Positions 41,077 through 47,149 of a stretch of DNA of 64,000 nt are shown one piece after another. Made by a program: the position numbers and the translations under genes. The notes under the pieces are model-generated. The model worked only from the letters and a program-made list of their open reading frames with translations. It did no database searches and had not been told where the DNA came from. How positions within the stretch are numbered: the first letter of the stretch is position 1; each line of letters begins with the position of its first letter. The DNA comes from Acidimicrobiia bacterium (GTDB lineage: Bacteria > Actinomycetota > Acidimicrobiia > Acidimicrobiales > Poriferisodalaceae), in NCBI GenBank assembly GCA_022820925.1, contig JAJEEO010000008.1, positions 246,815-310,814 of the forward strand, in the 5' to 3' direction.

Positions 41077-42051
41077 TCAGACCAGACCGCCCGACGCCTT
41101 GCGCCCCGACAGCGAGACCCAGTCGTCGAGCCGGACGGGATCGGCCAGCTCGATGCCGTAGCGGCGGTAGGCAGCAGCAACCGACGAAGTCTGGGCTGCG
41201 GAAATGCCGCTGATGGCAAGGCAGCCTCCAGGTGCGACTCGCTCGGCGATGTCGCCGGCCAGCGGCATCAGCACACCAGCAGTGATGTTGGCAACGACCA
41301 CGTCGTATGTACCGAGTTCGGCGCCGCCGACAGGGACTACGCCGAAGCTGGCCACGGCGTCGAGTCCGTTGCGCTGGGCATTGGCCTCGGCCGTCGCGAT
41401 CGCTGCCGGCTCGATGTCGATGCCCACCGCTTCGGCAGCACCCAGCCTGGCCGCTACCAGCGCCAGCACCCCGCTGCCGCACCCCACATCGAGCACCCGC
41501 TCGCCGCCGCTGATGTGCTCTGCGAGCCACTCAGCGAGGAGCCGGGTAGATGGATGAGTACCGGCTCCGAATGCCTCGCCAGGGTCGACCTCGACCACCG
41601 CCGCAGCGACAGCGTCTGCCCACGGGAAGCAAACGGCCAGATTCCCGCCGACCTGCACCGCACGGTTGCGGTTTCGCCAGCCCACAATGTGCGCTTCGTC
41701 GGGCGGCCCCAGCACAGCGGCGTGACCGTCGGCGCGCAGCTGTGCCACCAGTTCTCGAGCGGAACGGTCGTCAGTTACCCGAAGCCGGCTCACCCACCGG
41801 CCCCGCCCCAGTCGTTCGTGTGCCACCGCCAACGCCGTTGCCGCCAGCCGTTCCGGCAGCGGGGGCCTGAGCAGCCCGCCATCTGGCGCTTCACCGCCAC
41901 CGATCCCCAGCGGAGCATCGTCGGCGAGCACGACACACGCACCGCCGTGGCGCTCGTCACCCCATAGCGCAGCCCGAGGCCGCGGATCGCTCACCCCAGC
42001 ATTCTCGCCACCAAACCGCCATGACACCGCGTTCGGCCCGTCACAGCCCAT
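41077..42051 (-). CDS. prmA: Ribosomal protein L11 methyltransferase (PrmA)-like protein
   Basis: 324 residues. DPGEAFGAGTHPSTRLLAEWL is the PrmA signature around the substrate gate; VLDVGCGSGVLALVAARLGA is SAM motif I and VVVANITAGVL is the catalytic-region motif. PrmA trimethylates L11. The N-terminal ~100 residues are less typical of the family, so the exact substrate is less sure. The start ATG 42051 is the longest possible, and a later one may be used. Divergent from ssrA. Confidence 0.8.
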   Translation of the reverse strand: MGCDGPNAVSWRFGGENAGVSDPRPRAALWGDERHGGACVVLADDAPLGIGGGEAPDGGLLRPPLPERLAATALAVAHERLGRGRWVSRLRVTDDRSARELVAQLRADGHAAVLGPPDEAHIVGWRNRNRAVQVGGNLAVCFPWADAVAAAVVEVDPGEAFGAGTHPSTRLLAEWLAEHISGGERVLDVGCGSGVLALVAARLGAAEAVGIDIEPAAIATAEANAQRNGLDAVASFGVVPVGGAELGTYDVVVANITAGVLMPLAGDIAERVAPGGCLAISGISAAQTSSVAAAYRRYGIELADPVRLDDWVSLSGRKASGGLV

Positions 42052-42109
42052 CGCTAGGGTGGTAGCCCGCCGAACGGGACCCGCACAGCGTGGGTTCCGC
42101 TAACCACCT

Positions 42110-42470
42110 GGGGGTGATCGGTTTCGACTTTGACGGTTGAAGTGAGAGAAGCGAGCCGTGGTCTCCGGATCCACGAAAAAGAGCCGGAAACAAATACAAA
42201 CGCCAACGTCGATCAAGACGATCTGGTGCTCGCAGCCTGATCTCAGGTTGTGAGTTCGGCCCGGTAGCCCCAGTCCTGCGGGCGCCGGTGCCATCATCTG
42301 CAGGGCTCGCCCGCCGCCCGTGCCGACGGGGCGCCGGGGACACGCACAGACGGCTACGGCGACTGCCAGGGTGTCGCTGCCCGCCATCGCCCGACAATCT
42401 CCCAGCGACTGCGCTCGGAGAAGACTCACCGAAACGTTGAAGGACGCGGGTTCGATTCCCGCCACCTCCA
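42110..42470 (+). ncRNA. ssrA: Transfer-messenger RNA (tmRNA)
   Basis: The 5' end GGGGGTG (42110-42116) pairs with CACCTCC (42463-42469) as the acceptor stem, with A42470 as discriminator. The T-arm GCGGG-TTCGATT-CCCGC sits before it, and the 5' side continues GATCGGTTTCGAC, typical of tmRNA. The tag ORF runs 42202-42237 plus stop TGA 42238-42240 and encodes ANVDQDDLVLAA. The terminal CCA is not encoded. tmRNA with SmpB rescues stalled ribosomes and tags the product for proteolysis. smpB is not in the window. Confidence 0.92.
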
Positions 42471-42498
42471 CGCGACCCGGTGCACGAGGGGAGTCCGC

Positions 42499-42930
42499 AT
42501 GCGCCCGATGAGCACTTCGGAGGCATTCGAATTCCTGGGCGAGGGCTCACGGACGGGCAAGCTCGCATGGATCGCTGCCGACGGACGACCCCACGTGGCG
42601 CCGATCTGGTTCATCGTGGAAGATGGCGATCTGCTGTTTGCCACCGGCACGCGCAGCGGCAAGGCACTGGCCATGAGGCGCGAACCGCGTGTTTCGCTGG
42701 TGGTCGATACCGAAACGCCGCCGTACGCGTTCGTGAAGGCGGACGGGGTCGTGGAACTCTCCGAGGACCCCGATGAGCTGCGGCGCGTGTCCACCCTCGC
42801 TGGAGCCCGCTACATGGGCAAGGATCAGGCCGAGTCGTTCGGTGAGCGCAACTCCGGTCCCGGCGAGTGCCTGGTGCGCCTGCGCCCGAGCGGCATCGCC
42901 GGCGTCGACGGCGTCGCCGACTGGGATTGA
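42499..42930 (+). CDS. PPOX-class (pyridoxamine oxidase-fold) F420/flavin-dependent protein
   Basis: 143 residues. Split beta-barrel: LAWIAADGRPHVAPIWFIVEDGDLLFATG and REPRVSLVVDTETPPYAFVKADG match actinobacterial PPOX/F420-dependent reductases of unknown substrate. Start ATG 42499, 28 bases after the tmRNA end. Confidence 0.82.
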   Translation: MRPMSTSEAFEFLGEGSRTGKLAWIAADGRPHVAPIWFIVEDGDLLFATGTRSGKALAMRREPRVSLVVDTETPPYAFVKADGVVELSEDPDELRRVSTLAGARYMGKDQAESFGERNSGPGECLVRLRPSGIAGVDGVADWD

Positions 42931-42940
42931 CAACAACTGA

Positions 42941-43096
42941 GGTTTGGTCAGCGTGACGTGGAATTGACGCGGGTGGGCCAGGCGTCGGGGTTGAGGGCGG
43001 CGTCACTGCCGCCGTCCATGAACACGACCGATCCGCAGAAGAAGCCTGCTTCGGGCGACAGCAGGAATGCGAGCAGGTTCGCCACTTCTTCTGGGC
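42941..43096. repeat. Segmental duplication A, copy 1 (SDR 3' end)
   Basis: 156 bases matching 44851-45006 with about nine mismatches by my count, in the same orientation. This copy is the 3' end of the intact SDR gene. Confidence 0.88.
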
Positions 43097-43730
43097 GTCC
43101 CGCCCGTTCCTGCGGGATGGGATACAGATCGCCGAGTGACAGGACGACGTCGATCATGTCGGCCGTCATGGGTGTGTCGATGAGCCCGGGGGCCACTGCG
43201 TTCAGGCGGATTCGGGAACCGGCCCAATCCGGGCCGATCGCAGTGCGCCGAACCCATCGAGCTAGGGCGAGCTTGCTGGCGGCATAGGCCACGATGGGGT
43301 CACCGCCGGCCAGCGCACGAGCTCCCGCTTCGTCGTCGCCCAGGCAGGCATCCACCAGATCCTCAGGCAGATCGGGCATGGCGGTGCTGGAGTTGGAGCT
43401 GACCGCGACTGCTGAGGGATCAGCCCCATCGACGAGCAGTGGTCTCAGGCCTGCGATGGTGGCCACTGCACCGAAGTAGTTGATCGACACGACCCGAGCC
43501 GGGTCGGGTCCGGTGATTCCCGCACCGGCCACGAGACCGTCGATCCGCCCGCCGCTGACGTCGGCAACCGCATCGATCATCGCAGCGCGGCCCTCGGCCG
43601 TGGACAGGTCGGCGATGACCTCGGCATCTCGGAGATCCACGCCGATCACCTCGTGGCCGTCGCGCACAAGCCGCTCCCGGGTCGCTTGGCCGATCCCGCC
43701 AGCGGACCCGGTGATGACGATCTTTCCCAT
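42948..43730 (-). CDS. SDR-family oxidoreductase (hydroxysteroid-dehydrogenase-like)
   Basis: 260 residues. TGSAGGIGQATRERL binds NAD(P), VSSNSST and YAASK carry the catalytic Ser, Tyr and Lys, and FFCGSVVFMDGGSDAALNPDAWPTR ends the protein. The long insert before YAASK and the tail resemble 3-alpha-hydroxysteroid dehydrogenases. Its last 150 bases are duplicated at 44851-45006. Confidence 0.88.
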   Translation of the reverse strand: MGKIVITGSAGGIGQATRERLVRDGHEVIGVDLRDAEVIADLSTAEGRAAMIDAVADVSGGRIDGLVAGAGITGPDPARVVSINYFGAVATIAGLRPLLVDGADPSAVAVSSNSSTAMPDLPEDLVDACLGDDEAGARALAGGDPIVAYAASKLALARWVRRTAIGPDWAGSRIRLNAVAPGLIDTPMTADMIDVVLSLGDLYPIPQERAGRPEEVANLLAFLLSPEAGFFCGSVVFMDGGSDAALNPDAWPTRVNSTSR

Positions 43731-43817
43731 CCGGGCTTTCTAGCCGGGATCGAGCGAGGCCCGAGGGAGCGACTGCGCACCGTCGACCGAAGCGACGACT
43801 CAGCCTTCCTGTCGGGT

Positions 43818-43858
43818 ACCGCCGAGCGAGGAATGGGCGGGGTCGGCGCGTGGGTCGC
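43818..43858. repeat. Repeat B, copy 1
   Basis: 41 bases starting ACCGCCGAGCGAGGAATGGG, matching 46139-46179 with a single T/C difference. Here it is upstream of the SDR gene; the other copy is the 3' end of the hydrolase gene at 46082. Confidence 0.8.
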
Positions 43859-43902
43859 ACTGCGCAGTGCATTCGCACTGCTGCACGGGCCTCGACAAGA
43901 GT

Positions 43903-43966
43903 GAATCACCCCGGGTTTGGTAGAGACTCAGGGACCCCCAGAGCTCCACGAAACTCGGGGTGATTC
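43903..43966. repeat. 64-base imperfect palindrome
   Basis: Arms of 23 bases (43903-43925 and 43944-43966) pair with three mismatches; the outer 11 bases GAATCACCCCG are perfect. It could be a strong bidirectional terminator or the remnant of a small mobile element. It sits downstream of higA and upstream of the SDR gene. Confidence 0.7.
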
Positions 43967-44110
43967 AGCTGGCAGTTCTGGGTCGTACATACCAATGTCC
44001 TCGACAGCGAGCTCGGTACGCAGAAATCCTTGGGCCTCAATCGCCTCAGCCAACTTGCCGAACCGGTGCGGTGGGCCGACATACGGGCGCGGGTCGACGA
44101 ATGTCTGCAA
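43928..44110 (-). CDS. Doubtful small ORF downstream of higA
   Basis: 60 codons from TTG 44110, frame open up into the end of higA. RTELAVEDIGMYDPELPAE looks protein-like, but the last 13 codons run into the palindrome. No family recognised. It may be a remnant truncated by the palindrome. Confidence 0.25.
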   Translation of the reverse strand: MQTFVDPRPYVGPPHRFGKLAEAIEAQGFLRTELAVEDIGMYDPELPAESPRVSWSSGGP

Positions 44111-44141
44111 GAGACCGACCTTGACGGAGTCGGCGACTAGC

Positions 44142-44459
44142 TCACTGATGGGTTGTGGCGGTGCCTGCGGGGATTGCGTGCAGCTTGAGGTCGAATGCGT
44201 TGAGGACCTTCAGCACCGTTGAGAATGCCGGGTTGCCTTCTGTGGACAGCGACTTGTAGAGGCTCTCGCGCCCAAGTCCAGAGGCAGCAGCAATCTTGGA
44301 CATTCCCTCCGAGCGCGCGATGTCACCAAGCGCTGCCGCAATCAACTGTGGCTCGCCGGTCTCAAGAGCGGCATTGAGATATGCCATTGCGTCGTCCGGT
44401 GTGGCGAGTTGGTCTGCCGGGTCCCATGGTCGCGTCGTGGTTGATGCCATCGCTATCAA
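44142..44459 (-). CDS. higA: HigA-type antitoxin (addiction module antidote)
   Basis: 105 residues with a Cro/C1-like helix-turn-helix: GDIARSEGMSKIAAASGLGRESLYKSLSTEGNP, then TVLKVLNAFDLKLHAIP, matching the putative addiction-module antidote family. The leading PWDPADQL..DDAMAYLNAALE matches the same family. Start ATG 44459 or the next ATG at 44450. It follows the toxin by 12 bases, the HigB-HigA order. Confidence 0.85.
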   Translation of the reverse strand: MIAMASTTTRPWDPADQLATPDDAMAYLNAALETGEPQLIAAALGDIARSEGMSKIAAASGLGRESLYKSLSTEGNPAFSTVLKVLNAFDLKLHAIPAGTATTHQ

Positions 44460-44471
44460 TCCTCTTGCCTG

Positions 44472-44765
44472 CTAGAGGTCTGCTGCCAGCTTGCGTGCAC
44501 GTTCGATATCGCGATCCTGCCGACGCTTGGTGCCACCGCCGAGCAGTACGACCAACGACTCGCCCTGCTGCTTGTAGTACACCCGATATCCGGGTCCGTA
44601 GTCGACGCGAAGTTCTGACACACCGCCGCCAACCGGCTGCGCGTCGCCCGCGTTGCCCAATGAGAGGCGTCTGATCCGGACCAAGATGCGCGCACGCGCC
44701 TCTCTGTCACGGAGCCTCGCGAACCATCGTGCGTACTCATCGGTCTGTCTGATTTCGATTTCGAT
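44472..44765 (-). CDS. higB: HigB/Gp49-type toxin, possibly start-defective
   Basis: The conserved RelE/HigB-like frame runs from ~44765 (IEIEIRQTDEYARWFARLRDREARARILVRIRRL) through GGGVSELRVDYGPGYRVYYKQ to 44472, about 97 codons, the family length. The only ATG/GTG/TTG in it is TTG 44684, after 27 family-like codons; upstream of 44765 the frame meets TAG at 44775-44777. So either a rare start such as ATC is used or the start codon was lost, leaving a 70-residue truncated product. Operator upstream. Confidence 0.65.
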   Translation of the reverse strand: MEIEIRQTDEYARWFARLRDREARARILVRIRRLSLGNAGDAQPVGGGVSELRVDYGPGYRVYYKQQGESLVVLLGGGTKRRQDRDIERARKLAADL

Positions 44766-44785
44766 TCGGGAACGCTACCCGTCGA

Positions 44786-44807
44786 AATGTATCTCAAAGG
44801 ATACATT
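44786..44807 (-). promoter_or_regulatory. HigBA operator-like inverted repeat
   Basis: AATGTATC (44786-44793) and GATACATT (44800-44807) are a perfect 8-bp inverted repeat with a 6-base spacer, 21 bases before the toxin reading frame. It is typical of a HigA autorepression site. Confidence 0.65.
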
Positions 44808-44850
44808 CTTGCATAGCCGCATCGCCCAATGGCAAGGCCCTCGCTGGTGG

Positions 44851-45006
44851 GGTTTGGTCAGCGTGACGTGGAATCGACGCGGGTGGGCCAGGCGTCGGGG
44901 TTGAGGGCGGCGTCGCTGCCGCCGTCCATGAACAGCACCGATCCGCAGAAGAAGCCTGCTTCGGGCGACAGCGGGAACGCGAGCAGGTTTGCCACCTCTT
45001 CAGGGC
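44851..45006 (-). pseudogene. SDR 3'-end remnant (duplication A, copy 2)
   Basis: 156 bases homologous to 42941-43096. On the minus strand it encodes EEVANLLAFPLSPEAGFFCGSVLFMDGGSDAALNPDAW in frame with a stop, but the first ~200 codons of the SDR are absent. It ends at the 3' end of the Fe-S gene, whose last codons (the VASP stop region) lie in the junction. Confidence 0.85.
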
Positions 45007-46085
45007 GATGCGACGCGCCGCTGACCCCAGTTGGATTGCGTTGGAGGCTCGTCGGCTTGGTCTCTTGCGAGCTTGCGGCGCATGTTGTCGGCGAGCCGCG
45101 GGGCGGCGCCGGGTGTGGACCACGGGCACACGGCGATGCAGATGCCGCACCCGTAGCTGACGGCAAAGTACGGCAGGCATCGGTCGAAGTCGACCGCCCA
45201 TTTCTCGGTTCCTCGCACCAGGCGCTTGTCGGGGGCGATGGCGTCGGGCGGGCAGGCATCGGTGCAGACACGACAGCCGCTGCAGAATTCGTCGACACCG
45301 AAGGTGTCCGGAGGGGTCGCAACGAGCGGCGCGTCGGTCAGCACCAGCGCCAGCCGGAACGAGGACCCGAGTTCGCTGTTGATGATCGAGCCATGCTTGC
45401 CGAGCTCTCCGAGCCCGGCGGCGATCGCAGCGGGGACCATCTGCATGGGTCCCGCGCCGGGGCCGCCATGGCCGACCGCTTCGAATCCTCGGCTGCGGAT
45501 CCAGTCGGCCAGCGCCCTCGCGGCAGCGGTTCCCCGGTTGTATTGACGGTGGACCTCCATGGCCGAGGTGTACTCGGGCGCGGTCGCCAACTCGCCGTGG
45601 TCCATCGCGACGGCCAGCAGGATCGCCCAGGGAAGGTCAGACTCGCGGCCCTCGAAGAACCACTCGCGTCGGGCGGCCACGACTGCCACCAGTTCGACGC
45701 TGTGGCCCTGCTCGCTCGTCGCGAACTCGGTGATCTCCGCGAGCCATTCCGCCGGCGTGCGATCGATCCTGCGCGGATCGACCGGTGCGGGCTCGTGGCG
45801 GTCATCGGTTCGCAGCACTGTGCGGAGTTGAGGATGAGCCATGAACTCCTCGGTCATGCGCACCTGGACCGGGCCGTGGGCGATCGTGGCGGGATGAGCC
45901 CACATGACCAGCGTCGGCTGACGTACCTCAGATGAGCCCCAGCCGTTCAGCTCGTTGCCCGACACCTCGCCCATCAACTCGACGATCTCGTCCGGGGCCT
46001 CCCAGACCGGCGTCCGACGCTCCATCCGACGCAGCCGCTGCGGCCTCGCTGGCCGGCCCGGCCGGCCCTGTTGTTCAGAAGTCAC
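45000..46085 (-). CDS. 4Fe-4S dicluster protein, QueG/reductive-dehalogenase-like
   Basis: 361 residues. Two cluster motifs near the C-terminus: CSGCRVCTDACPP and, after CLPYFAVSYG, CGICIAVCPW. The body resembles epoxyqueuosine reductase (QueG) and the cobalamin-dependent reductive dehalogenase family (GPGAGPMQMVPAAIAAGLGELGKHG). The substrate is unclear. GTG 46085 overlaps the upstream hydrolase stop as GTGA and has GGAGAG before it. The stop codon falls inside the SDR remnant junction, so the natural C-terminus may have been replaced. Confidence 0.8.
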   Translation of the reverse strand: MTSEQQGRPGRPARPQRLRRMERRTPVWEAPDEIVELMGEVSGNELNGWGSSEVRQPTLVMWAHPATIAHGPVQVRMTEEFMAHPQLRTVLRTDDRHEPAPVDPRRIDRTPAEWLAEITEFATSEQGHSVELVAVVAARREWFFEGRESDLPWAILLAVAMDHGELATAPEYTSAMEVHRQYNRGTAAARALADWIRSRGFEAVGHGGPGAGPMQMVPAAIAAGLGELGKHGSIINSELGSSFRLALVLTDAPLVATPPDTFGVDEFCSGCRVCTDACPPDAIAPDKRLVRGTEKWAVDFDRCLPYFAVSYGCGICIAVCPWSTPGAAPRLADNMRRKLARDQADEPPTQSNWGQRRVASP

Positions 46086-47014
46086 CGTCCCGCTCTCCGA
46101 GCGCCCGACCCGTCCCGATTCCGCCTCCCGGGGCGGGCACCGCCGAGCGAGGAATGGGCGGGGTCGGCGCGCGGGTCGCGGCGGCTCCACTGGCCGGCCT
46201 CGACAGCGCTGAAGAAGTCCGCCGCCGTCTGGTTGAAGGCGGCCGGCTCTTCCAGGTTGATGCCGTGGCCGGTGCGGGGCGCGATCCACAGGCCGGCCCG
46301 CGGCAGCACCCGCTTGAGGAAGACGTTCGTCTCGATGACCGGATCGTCCTCGTCGCCGACGGCCAACAGGACGGGAACGTCGAGCTTGCGCAGCTCGGCT
46401 TCGAAGTCGTACAGCGACGGGCGCCCGGCCTGGAAGTTGCGCATGGTCAGCCCGGAGCCGACCGCCGAGTGCTCCGACAGGTACTGCTTGAACTCCGCCC
46501 AGCCCCTCAGGTCCTTGTTCTGGAGCTGGACACGGGTAGCGCCAACCGCCAGCCACTCCGCAGCCGCCTCCATCCCTTCGTTCATCATCGCCTCGGCAGC
46601 CGCACGGACCTCGGCCAGGAACGCCTCTCGGGTGTCGCCGAATGCACCCGAACCGCCGCTAGCGAACAGCAACGACGTGACCCGGTCGGGATGCCGCAGC
46701 GCGAACATCAGCCCGGTGTAGGCACCCATGCTGAGACCGACGATGTGGGCTCGCTCGATGCCGAAGCTGTCGAGGACAGCCCGCAGGTCATCCCGCTCCC
46801 GCTCGAATGTGTACGCCGCATCGCTCTCAGGCACATCCGAAGGCGGGTAGCCGCGGGCGTTGTAGGCAATGCATCGATGGCTCCGGCTGAACCGCCGGAT
46901 CTGACCCTCCCACGTGCGGCAGTCGGCGGCGAACTCGTGCAGCCACACGATGGGATGACCATCGCCGGCTTCTTCCGCGTAGAGCTCGACCCCGTCTCCC
47001 TGGATCATCGGCAT
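46082..47014 (-). CDS. Alpha/beta hydrolase
   Basis: 310 residues. LHEFAADCRTWEGQI, the nucleophile elbow GLSMGAYTG, an acid in GDEDDPVIE and the late GTGHGINLEEP (catalytic His) form the triad. The last ~35 residues (RRDPRADPAHSSLGGARPG onward) are encoded by repeat B and junk-like sequence, so the native tail may have been replaced. Start ATG 47014. Coupled to the Fe-S protein by a 4-base overlap. Confidence 0.85.
   Translation of the reverse strand: MPMIQGDGVELYAEEAGDGHPIVWLHEFAADCRTWEGQIRRFSRSHRCIAYNARGYPPSDVPESDAAYTFERERDDLRAVLDSFGIERAHIVGLSMGAYTGLMFALRHPDRVTSLLFASGGSGAFGDTREAFLAEVRAAAEAMMNEGMEAAAEWLAVGATRVQLQNKDLRGWAEFKQYLSEHSAVGSGLTMRNFQAGRPSLYDFEAELRKLDVPVLLAVGDEDDPVIETNVFLKRVLPRAGLWIAPRTGHGINLEEPAAFNQTAADFFSAVEAGQWSRRDPRADPAHSSLGGARPGRRNRDGSGARRAGR
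46139..46179. repeat. Repeat B, copy 2
   Basis: 41 bases, one mismatch to 43818-43858, same orientation. It encodes part of the odd C-terminal tail of the hydrolase. Confidence 0.8.
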
Positions 47015-47149
47015 GACGTCACCTCCACGTGCCAGCCATCAGGATGCATCAAGCACAGCAACCCCCGCCGCGCGCTCGCGGAGATTGGTTGAGCACGCAG
47101 TGTCATATGCTGCATTATCGAACGTGTTCTCACCACGGGACACCCACGG

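Larger units (their letters stand above)
43731..44141. other. 411-base gap: repeat B, palindrome, no convincing gene
   Basis: Contains repeat B copy 1 (43818-43858), a 64-base imperfect palindrome (43903-43966) and a weak minus-strand frame (43928-44110, described separately). Confidence 0.6.

Noticed and set aside
42041..42568. Protein-coding frames across the tmRNA
   Set aside because: The region folds as tmRNA with acceptor stem, T-arm and tag ORF; the frames there have no family.
45003..46556. The long 518-codon version of the Fe-S protein gene
   Set aside because: The first ~157 codons are antisense-like, overlap the upstream hydrolase and lack any domain; the GTGA-coupled start at 46085 fits better.
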